Below are positions 44,833 through 56,238 of a stretch of DNA of 64,000 nucleotides, one piece after another. The stretch spans positions 67,414,672-67,478,671 of the forward strand of contig NC_088708.1 of assembly GCF_963576615.1 (NCBI RefSeq), given 5' to 3'. Origin of the DNA: Watersipora subatra. Its lineage: Eukaryota > Bryozoa > Gymnolaemata > Cheilostomatida > Watersiporidae. Below the pieces are notes generated by a model that saw nothing but the letters and a program-made list of their open reading frames with translations, did no database searches and had not been told where the DNA came from. Position 1 is the stretch's first letter. Each line of letters opens with the position of its first letter. The position numbers and the translations under genes were made by a program.

Positions 44833-45430
44833 CTAATATATACTGATGTTGAAACGTCCCTAATCACACACAAAAACACAAAATTCAAAGAGTCATAGTC
44901 AAAAGGCATTATTATTATATTGTAGTTACCTAATACCTAGTATGCTCAGGACGCACAAAATGCAAAAAAATCCGCAAACAATAATGAGTGCTCTATAACC
45001 CGGTATATTAACTATGTTTAGCAGTCGCAAAAACGTAAACAGAACGGAACATATAGGTACTATATATGTAATTAGGCGACAACGGCATGCGTTAGGAAAA
45101 TGGGAAACTTATATGCTAGCATTTGTGCAGCTTTTTAAAACAAAGTATTTAGCTGTTGATGTAAATGTATATATACGGTAAAATACGTGTAAAAATAGAC
45201 GAAATAAAAACATTAAATTAACTAGCGGTAGATATGTTAAATCAAAAATAAAACTCACAAGTATGAAAATAAAAACGGTAAGGATTCGTGAGCAAACGAT
45301 AGTCCATCAACACACTAGATACATTATTATTCTTACATACGTATATAAATGTTACAGTAGAAGAGACCAAATCAGCTCAATTGCAATACAACGTCTTATT
45401 GTTCCCAATGTTATTAATATTAATCGTCAA

Positions 45431-45463
45431 ACCGGAAGTAACCAAGACAGCGCAAACATGGCG
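45431..45463 (+). promoter_or_regulatory. likely SLC35E3 core promoter region: ETS-type and YY1-like sites
   Basis: ACCGGAAGT at 45431-45439 is a consensus ETS site. AAACATGGCGCC at about 45454-45465 resembles the YY1 motif (AANATGGCG) that often sits at starts of TATA-less promoters. No TATA box is seen nearby. This is placed by motif and position only. Confidence 0.35.
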
Positions 45464-45643
45464 CCGGAGGCCACAGAGAGGTCATGTATTGGTCTGAGAT
45501 TACAACTATACACGCAAAGCGCATTGACTAGTGGCAAAAATAGTTATAAGAATTCAATGAGAACAACTGCTAATATATTTTTAAAATTGCTGGCAATAGA
45601 AAGCAAAACGTGCCCACGTGTTTATGAGCTGTGTCTTTTGTAA
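45458..45643 (+). other. possible 61-codon upstream ORF before SLC35E3
   Basis: ATG in good context (AAACATGG) at 45458 opens a frame that ends with TAA at 45641-45643, one base before the main ATG at 45645. It is only relevant if transcription starts upstream of 45458. The protein resembles nothing known to me. Confidence 0.3.
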
Positions 45644-45644
45644 A

Positions 45645-48600
45645 ATGGCTGCGAAGTCCAATTTAACTACAGCCCTAGCGTTATTATCAAATATCGGTAT
45701 TTCCGTGCTGATAGTTTTGCTCAATAAATGGATATATCAAAAATATGGATTTCCAAATATGTCTTTAACGTGTGTACATTTCGTTGTTACGACTTGCGGC
45801 ATGGAAATAGCTAGAAGATGTGATCTATTCCTTGTAAAAAGCTTGCCTTTGAAAGACATGGTGTTATTGTCACTGTCGTTTTGCGGTTTTGTTGTACTCA
45901 CTAATCTTTCGTTGCAATCTAACACCGTTGGCACATATCAAATTTCGAAATTTATGACCACTCCTTGTGTTATGCTCATACAAAGTTTCTTTTTTGAGAA
46001 GACGTTTCAATGGAATCTTAAACTAACTTTGGTAAGTGGAGATCTTTAGAATATTTTCATTTACCCAAAAAATGTATTAGAAACTTTTTATAGCTATAAT
46101 GAATAATGGAATTCTCTCTCTTTTCAATTCAACTGAGAGTAACTTCCTGCAGTTGCATTACATCGCTACTTGGCACCTGAGGATTTCCTGAATTTGAATC
46201 CACTTTTCATTTAAGCGTTTTATGGTTTATCCAACACACTAACTAATGATATAGCGTGTTGCATGAAATTAATAGCTACAATTTTATTTTTGTTACATTT
46301 TGACAAGATTTTATACTTGTGGTAGGATTGTAGTTTGAAACCAGTTAAAGTTTTCGTTTTCATTTATTTAGGTGCCAGTTTGTTTGGGAGTGTTAATAAA
46401 CAATTACAACGATATTCAGTTAAACACGACAGGCCTGCTCTATGCCTCAAGTGGTGTTGTTGTCACATCAATATATCAAGTGGTAAGTTGAAGGTTGTCA
46501 TACTGCTGTTATTGCTTGTCTTTCCTAACTCTCTCTTTGCAGTTCTTATTTACTATACCTTGCCATAGTAATATAGAAATATGTTTTAACATCTGCATTA
46601 TTGTGTTAAACTTTAACTTTTGTTGCAGTGGGTCGGTTCTAAACAGCATGAATTTCAAGCTAACTCAATGCAGCTGTTGTACTATCAAGCTCCTCTCTCC
46701 GCTGCATTTCTAATGTTGATCATCCTATTCGTTGAGCCCCCTTTTAGCGTCGGAGGCGTGTTTAATCAGATATGGTCGATGGCTGCTCTGGTGAGTGCAC
46801 TCATCTTGTGCAAGCAATCATATTGACCTAAAAAGTTTACTCAACATGAAGTGCAATTCTCTAGAATTCTTTAATTCTGTAAATCTCAATGTTTGTCTGA
46901 AGGTCTGTTTGTCTGTCGTTCGTTTGTCCAGTTATAGCGATAAAGTTTCATGAATAAAAAATCCGCTTCGCTCTAGAATTGAATTCGAAACCTGCAGGTC
47001 TGCAGTCAGGCGAGCTAAGCTACATGACCTAATGACTATGCAATAGAATAATTCTGCACATACTGATTACATCGGTTAGAATGCGTATAACAGCGTTGTG
47101 TGGCGCGTAATGTCGCATGATCTGGCTTCACGGCTCATGTTTTCAAGGCTCTTATTATAGTAAGTTTAGCAATATAAGCTAGCTTAAAGGTTGACTTGCA
47201 ACAAAATTCACGTTACAGTTATTTGATATCAAAAGATTCACCATGTCTTACTCTGTTGTGTTGTAGGTGCAAAATATGTGGGAATGTGACTACAAGCTCT
47301 TAAAAGCTAAAAAACGAAAAGTTGATCGCAGCCACACGAGACCGCCGTAGTTTGGATTCTCTTTCCAAAACGGCTCAAATGTGACGTAGTTGTGGTAGAT
47401 GGTTTCTCTTTACTCTTTCATGCAACCTTATTCGTCGAAATATTTTCACAAGTATGCTTCACGCATTCAATAAAACCATGTCTATTGTTCTTACGCGTCT
47501 GTTTTATCGTCATTGTAATGCTGTCACTTTTAGCAGTGATATCTTATCTTACTATAAAAATTCATTTAATTTTTTAACCTTACCTCGAAGGAGTACATAT
47601 CATTGTCTGATAATCATGACGAGCCTGTTGGTCACCTGCGATAATCGAAAAGTGCTGCAAAAATTATTTGCGAAGTATTGGGTCACATGATCAGATTACG
47701 ACTTGACAATTCGATCAAACTGAAACAAAACTGTAAAGTAGCGAGCATCTATATTTGATACGAGGTCTTTGGTAAAACCCGAAGTATTTGTCATAAACTA
47801 GTGCTACGATAAGTTACATATTGAGCTTTTTATTGGCCTTTCAATTCATGTGAGAACATCACGTGACAAGACGATAACCAAACTGTAATGACTACGTCAA
47901 ATAAATAAACAGATTCCAATCTACGGCGGCTTTTCGTTTTTGAGCTTTTACGAGCTTGTAATCACATTTCCACATATTTGGCACCTACAACACAACAGAG
48001 TAAAACATGATGAAGCTTTTGATACCAAATAACTGTAATGTGAATTTTGTTGCAAGTCAACCTTTAAGTTACCAACTTGAGTTACTCAAATTAGTAAATA
48101 TGCTAATTTTGTCATTGGTCAATTAGTCAACTTAGCCAATTACATTACCTGCCACCTTTGTAAGTGGTTTTTTATTCCCCTGTTCATCGCCTGGCATTCA
48201 TCTAGTTGGGCATATATGTTGAACTACCTGACTGCTACTTGGTGTATATATATGGACATATATACACCAGCTAGCAGTCAGTGACTACCTAGTGACGATT
48301 GGTGTTGATTAGTGATTGCATGGCTTGTGACATTGTCAGATGCCGACTAAACTACAGGCTAGCATCAGGCAGGGCACACTTGGTATTCGTCTTGACTCTT
48401 TTGCAGTTCTTTGTACTTTGCTCCGGAGCAGTTGCATTTCTCGTAAATCTATCCATATTCTGGGTTATCGGCAGTACGTCTCCTCTCACGTATCCTTATT
48501 CAAGCTACTACCTCGTGTGACGATTATTGTATAGCCTCACTAATGGGTGTCTGCTTTCTTTCATTTTCCTTGATGCTTGATGGCACAGATATAACATGGC

Positions 48601-51600
48601 TGGACATCTTAAGTTCTGTCTAATAGCTTGTGGAGGTTTTCTTATATTCCATGAACTTCCAACTCTATATCAACTTTTGGGAATTATCCTCACTATATCA
48701 GGTAATGGAAGTATTCAATCTAGAGAGTTTGCAGCCAGACAGATTTTACGCTTTTGATAATCCTGAAGTTTGCAAACATGCCAGTAGACTTTTTTTCTGA
48801 TTTAGTTTATTTTCAACTAACTTATCTCACAGTTTTGTAAACGGTGTAAAAACTTTATGTACAGTAGTAACCATGTTTTGTAAAGCTATTATAATATTGT
48901 GCTTAATATAGTGCGATATCCATTGAAACAGAGGGTTACCCAAGATAGTTGTGTTTACGTATAACGGTTTTTTGAAAACTGAACGGGTAAAAAAAACATG
49001 CATTTGTTGTCTCAACCATAGAGTTATCTCCCCCTAGAGTGATAACTACACGAGCGTTTCTGGTGCCAACAAGGAGCGTTTAGGCCACGCCTCTTTTTTG
49101 TGCTAGGCAGTCGTAGTGATTGACTAGATCAATAACATCAGCCATGAGAAGGGTTAAACAAGGATCATGAAGTCCAGTTGAGATAGTAATTAATGCTCAT
49201 ATTAAAGAAATGATGATTATAATTTATCACTTTAATATATGCTTATTATTTAAAGCAATTCAATACCTACCAGGGATTGCTAAACATATTATGGAAATGT
49301 TTACTTTTTCATTTCCATAAACATAAATATTTCCATAATTTTAGGGAAATGGATATGGAAATTTTATTTTACAAGTATGGAAATAGTATGAAAATGGAAA
49401 TAATATGGAAATGAATTATGGAAATGCTATGGAAATGGAAATAATATGGTAATTAATTATGGAAATGGAATTAATATGGAAATGAATTATGGAAATGGAA
49501 ATAATATGGAAATGGAAATACTATGGGAATGAAGTAGGGAAATGGAATTAATATGGAAATGGAATTAATATGGAAATGAATTATGGAAATGGAAATAATA
49601 TGGAAATGGAAATAATATGGAAATGAATTATGGAAATGGAATTAATATGCAAATGAATTATGGAAATGGAAATACATGTAATATGGAAATGGAAAAAATA
49701 TGGAAATGAATTATGGAAATGGAATTAATATGGAAATGGAAATAATATGGAAATGGAAATAATATGGAAATGAATTATGGAAATGAAATTAATATGGAAG
49801 TGAATTATGGAACTTTTATGGAAATGGAAATAATATGGGAATGAATTATGGAAATGTTATGGAAATAGAAATAATATGGAAATGAATTATGGAAATGTTA
49901 TGAAAATGGAAATAATATGGAAATGGATTATGAAAATGGAAATTGTGACATACAAGTAATCCCTGATACCTACATGACTTGCCAAGGCACTGAATAGATA
50001 GTGAGTGAAATTGAAGGTAATGCAAGCAGTTACTCATAGATAACATACATAGTCATACTGGGGTTGTATTACATTGGTGTGATGGGAAGCTAATCAACTG
50101 CCATCAACTATGAGCTGTACTACCCGGTGTTGCCCGAGTAATAAAAAAGTATTTGGACAGAAAATTTATTTTTATATAACATTTACTATTCTAACTTTTA
50201 AACTTCATATCATGAGAAAATATTTTTAAGCAGTTTAAATGAATTAAGAGGAAAAAGAAAACAACTCTAAAGGTTTGCAAGCTTTTTCAAACAACTACAA
50301 CTTTTAAATTTCATATCATGAAAGAAGTGTTTTGTTGAAATAAATTGGGAAAAAAATAAAACTGTAAATGTGTTTAAATGTAAAATAATTAGCAAGTAAT
50401 GGCTAAATATAATCTGTTTAGCTATGATTACAATGAAAAATTATTTAATAAATAAGGTAATAAAAAAGTCTATTTTATTTTTATATAATTATAGTTAGTA
50501 GAATTAAGTATAATTTATTTTTATTTAACATATAACAACATTTACCACTTTAACTTTCAAACTACATATTATGAAAAGTGTTTTGTGTAATTGAAATAAA
50601 TGAAGAGAAGAGAGAAAATAAAAACAACTGTAAATGTTTTCAAGCTTTTTCAAACAACTACCACTTTTAAACTTCATATCATGAAAGAAGTTTTTTGTTA
50701 AAATGAATTAAGATGAAAATGCAAATGTGTTTAAATGTAAAATAATTAGCAAGTAATGCTAAATATAATCTGTTTAGCTATGATTACAATAAAAAATTAT
50801 TGTAATCATAGCTAATTTTTATTACTTTATTTAATAAATAAAGTAATTCACAACTACTTTTTTATTACTTTATTTAATAAATAAAGTAATTCACAACTAC
50901 TTTTTTATTACTTTATTTAATAAATAAAGTAATAAAAAGTCTATTTTATTTTTAAATAATTATAATTTAGTATAATTAAGTATAATTTATTTTTATCTAA
51001 CATGTAACAACATTTGCCACTCTAACTTTCAAACTTTTTGCTTGCTTACATCAAGCATAGATGTCCACTAACTAGTGGACATCTTTGCTTCAAGCTAGTC
51101 TATGTATTTGATTGATATGTATTAAAATCTAATATTACATGCAAGGGCTGTTTGTGAACTGAGGTGACAATGAATCACTCTATCACCATACAATGTCAAT
51201 ACTTTCAGTTGATGGCAGTCGATTAGCTTCCCATCACACCAATGTAATACAACCCCAGTATGACTATCTATCTTATCTATGAATAACCAATGATATACAG
51301 CCCCTCATGTGTGGGGGCTGTATATCATTGAAGTAACTGATTGCATTAACTCACATACTTAACACCATCTATTCAGTGCCTTTGCAAGTCATGTAGGTGT
51401 TGAATTGCTTGAAACAATAAGCACATATTAGAGTAATAAACTATAATCATCATTTTTTTAATATGAGCAATAATTACTATCTTAACTGGAAATTCATGAT
51501 CATTCACATGACTGACGTTATTGTTCTGTCGATCACTACGATTGACTAGCACAAAAAAGAGGCGTGGCCTAAACGCTCCTTGTTGGCACCGGAAACGCTC

Positions 51601-51959
51601 GTGTTGTTGAATGCACAGTTATCACTCTAGGGGGAGATAACTCTATGGTCTCAACCTCATAATTTCTACAGTGATTTTCTCACAACATTCACTGAGCGCA
51701 GGTACATCTAAAACACTTGTGTTTAGTAACCCGACTGGAATTATACACAAGACTGTCTTAGTCATCAATTTATGTAGGAGTACCACATGGGGTTTTGGAT
51801 CGATGTAATCTCGAATATTTTTAAAAGTTCTTTAGAAAACCTAAGTTGTAAAAGAGTTGTCTTCCTACAGGAGTCCTCGCCTATACTTACATTAAACTAG
51901 AAGAGCAGAAGAAACCTGTTGAAGGAAAGCCTAGTTCTAGGTCTCACCACAGTGTGTAG
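45645..51959 (+). CDS. SLC35E3: SLC35E3-type transporter, complete, six exons
   Basis: A solute carrier 35 family member (TPT/EamA fold, about ten membrane helices) expected in the Golgi/secretory pathway; the substrate of SLC35E3 is not established. Exons: 45645-46031, 46372-46482, 46629-46790, 48407-48489, 48589-48701, 51871-51959, all GT/AG and in phase, giving 314 residues (human 313). Family signatures include LLNKWIYQKYGFPNMSLT, LSFCGFVVLTNLSLQ, GTYQISKFMTTP, the block around KQHEFQANSMQLLYYQAP, FLVNLSIFWVIGSTSPLTY and GHLKFC. The tail is short and hydrophilic and ends RSHHSV. The ATG at 45645 has A at -3 and G at +4; an in-frame ATG at 45624 is possible but adds non-conserved residues. 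The last intron is 3.2 kb and holds the nested 49017-51647 element. Confidence 0.96.
46885..47065 (-). mobile_element. tRNA-headed SINE
   Basis: Minus strand: a box A-like TAGCTTAGCTCGCC and box B-like GGTTTCGAATTC are followed by a body with CGAAGCGGATTTT and TTTATCGCTATAACTGGACA and a CAGACAAACAGAC tail. The same body occurs at 60700-60860, 60990-61140 and 59768-59900. It lies in SLC35E3 intron 3. Confidence 0.65.
47188..48063. mobile_element. 876-bp TTAA-flanked inverted-repeat element
   Basis: The ends are AGGTTGACTTGCAACAAAAT and its reverse complement, with about 150-200 bp of imperfect inverted repeat that includes TTACAGTTATTTG and ACAACACAACAGAGTAA-like blocks. TTAA lies at 47184-47187 and 48064-48067. 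It belongs to the Kolobok/piggyBac target class, with the AG start favouring Kolobok. It is non-autonomous, in SLC35E3 intron 3. Confidence 0.78.
48225..48281. repeat. hairpin upstream of SLC35E3 exon 4
   Basis: CTGACTGCTA and TGGTGTATATAT pair with ATATATACACCA and TAGCAGTCAG around a short loop. It ends about 125 bases before the acceptor at 48406. Confidence 0.6.
49271..49965. mobile_element. hAT-type element filled with ATGGAAAT satellite, nested
   Basis: The ends CAGGGATT / AATCCCTG are flanked by a perfect 8-bp duplication ATACCTAC (49263-49270 and 49966-49973). The insertion breaks the left arm of the 49017-51647 element; the right arm shows the uninterrupted sequence. Almost all of the interior is a short-period array of ATGGAAATGGAAATAATATG-type units. 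Confidence 0.8.
50121..50960 (+). mobile_element. LINE-tail repeat array, CATATCATGA family
   Basis: Begins CCCGGTGTTGCCCGAGTAAT, then repeats the motif AACTTCATATCATGA four times at intervals of about 110-250 bp. It ends in three tandem copies of a palindrome-bearing unit, ATTACTTTATTTA-A-TAAATAAAGTAAT (about 50818-50935). Same family as 11460-11730 and 61680-61930. Confidence 0.5.
51288..51330. repeat. perfect 17-bp hairpin
   Basis: CAATGATATACAGCCCC (51288-51304) pairs exactly with GGGGCTGTATATCATTG (51314-51330) across a 9-base loop, in the right arm of the 49017-51647 element and absent from its left arm. Confidence 0.8.
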
Positions 51960-52129
51960 TTTCCCGACAGGTTAGTCTATTTTTATATTACTGTTTGCTA
52001 GCATAAGGTCAATGGAGTGGTCACATTATACCTTGGAAGTTTCTAGAACATTGCCAACCAAACTTAAGAACATTCTCAGCAAGTATACAATGATAATGAA
52101 ACAAGCGGGAAAATTTGTCTTTTCCTGGA

Positions 52130-52135
52130 AATAAA
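52130..52135 (+). terminator. candidate SLC35E3 polyadenylation signal
   Basis: AATAAA 170 bases after the SLC35E3 stop codon, the first in the downstream sequence. The cleavage site is not defined. Confidence 0.35.
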
Positions 52136-55100
52136 TTGTGAAAACCGCCGCCAAGAATATAATACTACCGGATAAATTTAGGTATATTTTTACTTCATTC
52201 TGTTTTTAACTAATAAACAGCATTCATTAGCTAGAAAAGTTTCAACTGCATTTGCTGATGATTCATCATCCAATAGATCACAAGGATTTGTTGTACCTGG
52301 CTAAACCGATTGGATGCTGTTAGGTTCAACATTGAAGGCTTCACTTCAGCTACTGTTAGGCCTCCTCTCAACAACCCTTCTCACCTTTCAGCCTATAATT
52401 CATTACGTTCAGAAGCTGCTACTATGACACTAAGATTTATTGAGTTTACCCTTCACCCCACCCCACCCATTTATTGAGTTCACCCTTCTCCCCACCTCAC
52501 CCATTTTTTAAAGTTTTTCTTGTTAATTCAGTAGTCGCTGATTAGAAACGTTATAAAAAATGCAAAAACTAAAAAAGTTCCAGCGGCAGTTGTGTAAAAA
52601 AGACAGAGTTATTCTGATTGTAGATGACAGCCATTGCTGGCTGTTGCCCCTTAGCTTGTTGTTTACCATTATAAGGCATCACCAATATTGATATTATTTC
52701 TTTTGGCTACCAGAGATTCAGTCATCTGATTGTCAATATGAACAAAAAATAGCATGTGGTCATCAACAAAACTGCCTTGTATATTGACGAGTAGCGGCTC
52801 ACACCACCTTACTTATCTCACCAAATTACTGTAGACTATCGAAAGCTTTATAGAAACTAGACTAAAATGGCCTAGTTATCTATCGTATAACATAAGAGAT
52901 TTAACCTAATCTTAGTTTATATTGTCTAGTCTTACTTTTGTCATGCATCCTTCGTAAACATTTTCACTTGACCGTTCATCTTCAATATAGACTCTTCACG
53001 GTTACTCTGAATTTGTTCCCAACGAACACTGTTCAACTCACCTTCCCTTCATCGCGTCTTTACCTTATGCTCGCTTTTTCTCTCCGCTGCTACACGACGT
53101 AAAACATACTAGTTACAGATGTTATGCTCATATGAGAGAGAAATACCTCTACAATATGTCTTCTGTCTACCCGACTACTTTGGGGCAACTCCGGGAAGTT
53201 TTTGTACATAATATGTATATACGTGTATGCGTGTGCTTAGCTACATTGTATGACACAAATTACTGCTTTACTTTCATTTAGCTAGTTTTGTTTTTAGGAT
53301 ATCTCTTACGAGAATAACAGCTGATGAAATAATCCAGCATAATGATAGGTGCTTAAATTTGTAAAATATCGTATCATTTTCAGTTCCTAGATACTAACAT
53401 TTATTTGTATTTTTTATTCTTTAATTGTAGTCTGTAAGACAGGGTTTTACCCAAAAAACTCTGTTTGTTGTAGTCAAGTAAGAAAGCAGCAACCAGTTGA
53501 TGCTTCTGTCACCCACATGATGGACACCTGGTTACTAGGAATAAAGCTGTCCGCCTCTAGCTGTCTTCCATACCTTTTTAACCATTCGATCTGATCACCA
53601 GTCGGTCATGTAATGTCTTCTGGCACAGGTCACGACAAGTTGATTGTTTGCTATATTTATCTGTTATGCCAGTTTAAATCAATCATAAAAACCTGAAGAA
53701 ATCACGCCTATTTTTATAACCTTAAATTTAATGCTTTTCACTGTTAGCTCAAGATTTGCTATTGCAACTTTGATTTTATTTGTAAGTTATGTATATTTGA
53801 GATATATAAGATATTCAGAATGTTGATATTTGACAACAATTCCATTTGGGTAGTGTTTAAAGTCCTAGAAAATATTTAAAGAATGTAAACTACCCGGTCA
53901 ATATAATCATGCCTTCTTAAAGCAGCTCATGTCCATTTACATTGCTGCTTGGAATACCTTGTGATAACTTTGATATCTTTTCTTTTCAGACCTGGTAGTA
54001 ACTATCATCTCTAATGCTGCTTCTCACCTAACCTTTTAGCTCAATGCCTGAAGGACACATTCTGTCCATTCTCTGATTTATTTGTTTAACATCTCTCACA
54101 GCTCGCCATATTAAATTTGTATGACATCTTTTATAGCCATTCATATTAAATTTCAGTTGATGAATTATTCAGAGCATTTGATTTAGCAATCCAATAGTTG
54201 ATACACAATGTTTAGCATCACTCAGCTGGTATCCTATAAAATTGAGTCTGCTGAAGCTCCCAAGAGGATGTCCGTAACCAAGGATGTGGGGAGATGATTC
54301 AACTTATGGGTGTTATGAGGTACGTTTGTTGTTGACTCTCAGTTATTTCATTGTGGTGACAAAAGTATGATACAGTACGTGGTTTTAACCGTATTGGTGA
54401 TGTATTATTGTAGTAGGACTCAATTAAATTCAACGACTGTTTTTAAGAACGTTTTGAATTAGTTGATGGCAGTTTCTTATATTGTTATATAAAGCTAGTG
54501 CTTATTTTCACAGCTATGTGGTGTACAAAATCTGGCTTTTTTACTCATATGCATGAAGAGGCAACAACTTACTTTTGATAGTGTTACGGATTAATGTTGG
54601 CTTTATTGATACGGTGATCTTTCAAGGTCAAGTGTTCAGCCTGACTCCAATGTGCACTTGGCTGCAATGTTTATCTGCGCATACACTAAACTAGACATCT
54701 GCCATAGAAAGCCTCGTTGTATGTCTGTATAGCTAACTTGTGCATTAAAGCTGACACGAGTAAAAATAAAATTTTTATCAATGCTGTGGATGAGAAAGAG
54801 CCAATTGCAACAAAATTCAAATCCTTATCAGAAAATTGATAAGCATGGGTTGACAAATCTTATCAATATACTATTCAATTGCCAGCTGCTATATCCATTT
54901 ACACAGTTCTTTTTTAAAAGCCATTCCGGTTTGATATTATAAAATTCCTAGAGTTGTTGCTATCTGCGCATCTAGCTTTAGGACACTTACTGCTGACATT
55001 CTACTGCTGTCAGAACACAAATATTAGCAGAGTAGTGCTGGTACATGTTAACAGTTTTCATATTTAGTGACCGTTAAGTTTGTTATTGATGGTCTACCCA

Positions 55101-55225
55101 AAGACATCGTCAGAACAATATGGCAGTGGAATAACTTCCAGTATGCAAAGATTGTAAAATCTGGTGTCTAGAGAATTTCTGGGTTTTAACAGCAACTGTA
55201 AATTTCAAAATAAATAAGTACATAC
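52136..55225. other. spacer downstream of SLC35E3
   Basis: No gene is confirmed. A 52-codon open stretch near 52270-52460 and another short one near 54210-54300 have no recognisable family. 52440-52510 holds two copies of a T/C-rich unit (TTTATTGAGTTTACCCTTC-like). Confidence 0.4.
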
Positions 55226-55320
55226 CATAGTCTCTGACTAGTTCTGAGTGAGTCAGTATAATAGGTACATAGTCACTGACTAGTTCTGAGTCAGTCAGTA
55301 TAATAGGTACATAGTCGATG
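55226..55320. repeat. 42-bp tandem duplication
   Basis: CTGACTAGTTCTGAGT.AGTC and the following AGTATAATAGGTACATAGTC occur twice in a row. Confidence 0.85.
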
Positions 55321-56113
55321 AGTAGCGGAAGATTGGTGTAAACAAACAAGGCGAAGGGTACTCGCTTGTGTAGAGATAGTACTCTGTTGATAATACTATA
55401 TTTCTTTCATCAGGTTTGTCAGCAAAGTTTTGCAACATAATATTGTAGCCTCATTTTGGTGTGATTGCTAACAAGATAGGTTTTGTTTTTCCCATAGGTA
55501 ACAGCAAATTTAAATATACATTCGACAAAATATGCCACTTTTCAAGCCCAATAACAAAAATTTTTTGTAGATATTGTACTTTTGTGTAAATTACTCTTTT
55601 ACATGTGGATATTGGATTTTGTTTTGAGTTGCATGTTTTTAACAGATCTAACATTCTGACATAACCAAGTATACGGGAGGAGAATATAAATAGACTGCAA
55701 TAGCCATGGTGGCAAGCACAACCATAGGATCTAAAGCTACATTGCAAGTGTCTGTGAAAGCCATTGGCGTTACTGGAGTTGCCACGCAAAGGTTTCTCAT
55801 TTTCTTTATGAAATACAGTGATATGTGATGTACCCTTTCCCATCACAGGTAAAGGTTCAACGGTTGTACAACTGAAATTCGGAATTACTCCATCAGTCCT
55901 ACCCAAATTGGAAATTTTTCAGGCATAAAGCAGTCATGCTGCATTACATACCATTCTAATTGGCTAGTTTTTTGGTTTTCCAGGAAGTACAAAAGCTGCA
56001 GTGACCTAGAAATGCGGTCATCTCAGTAAAAGCATGTTTGCACTCCTCAAGATAAGTGTGTAACTTTTAATACATTTAACTATAAAAAGGTGTGAAGCTT
56101 TTGTTAATTTCAG

Positions 56114-56238
56114 CATCTGTTGCTGTTTTTGTGGGCCTATTTGTATGCGGTTATGCCATTGCGGTGTTAAATTTAAAGAAGATTGCAGCGTGTTTGGTAC
56201 AGGGGAACACCACGAACTGCTGTAAAACCACTACATAG
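56114..56238 (+). CDS. candidate last exon of a small membrane protein
   Basis: After the acceptor TTGTTAATTTCAG the frame reads (x)SVAVFVGLFVCGYAIAVLNL and then KKIAACLVQG up to TAG at 56236-56238. This is a strong 18-20-residue hydrophobic helix followed by a short Lys/Cys tail, as in the end of a type I membrane protein. A 30-nt exon candidate at 55819-55848 (acceptor after ATACAG, donor GTAAAG) would join in phase. Upstream exons were not found, so the gene is unproven and the family unknown. Confidence 0.28.

Larger units (their letters stand above)
49017..51647. mobile_element. 2.6-kb inverted-repeat element with 8-bp target duplication
   Basis: Ends CATAGAGTTATCTCCCCCTA and its reverse complement; perfect 8-bp duplication GTCTCAAC at 49009-49016 and 51648-51655. 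The arms extend about 400 bp inward (left to about 50108, excluding the nested insert; right from about 51203) and end at GCCATCAACT. The core (about 50110-51200) holds an LINE-tail repeat and AT-rich palindromes. No transposase. An 8-bp duplication fits hAT, P or Merlin; the terminal bases do not decide. Confidence 0.78.

Noticed and set aside
45263-45643. 126-residue ORF before SLC35E3
   Set aside because: Only its last 61 codons have a plausible start context; composition is not protein-like, so it is kept only as a possible upstream ORF.
52270-52460. Open stretch containing RLDAVRFNIEGFTSAT
   Set aside because: No flanking splice sites or start fit and no family is recognised.
55451-55906. 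151-residue minus-strand ORF
   Set aside because: No recognisable domain or family; the length alone is not convincing in a region without other exons.
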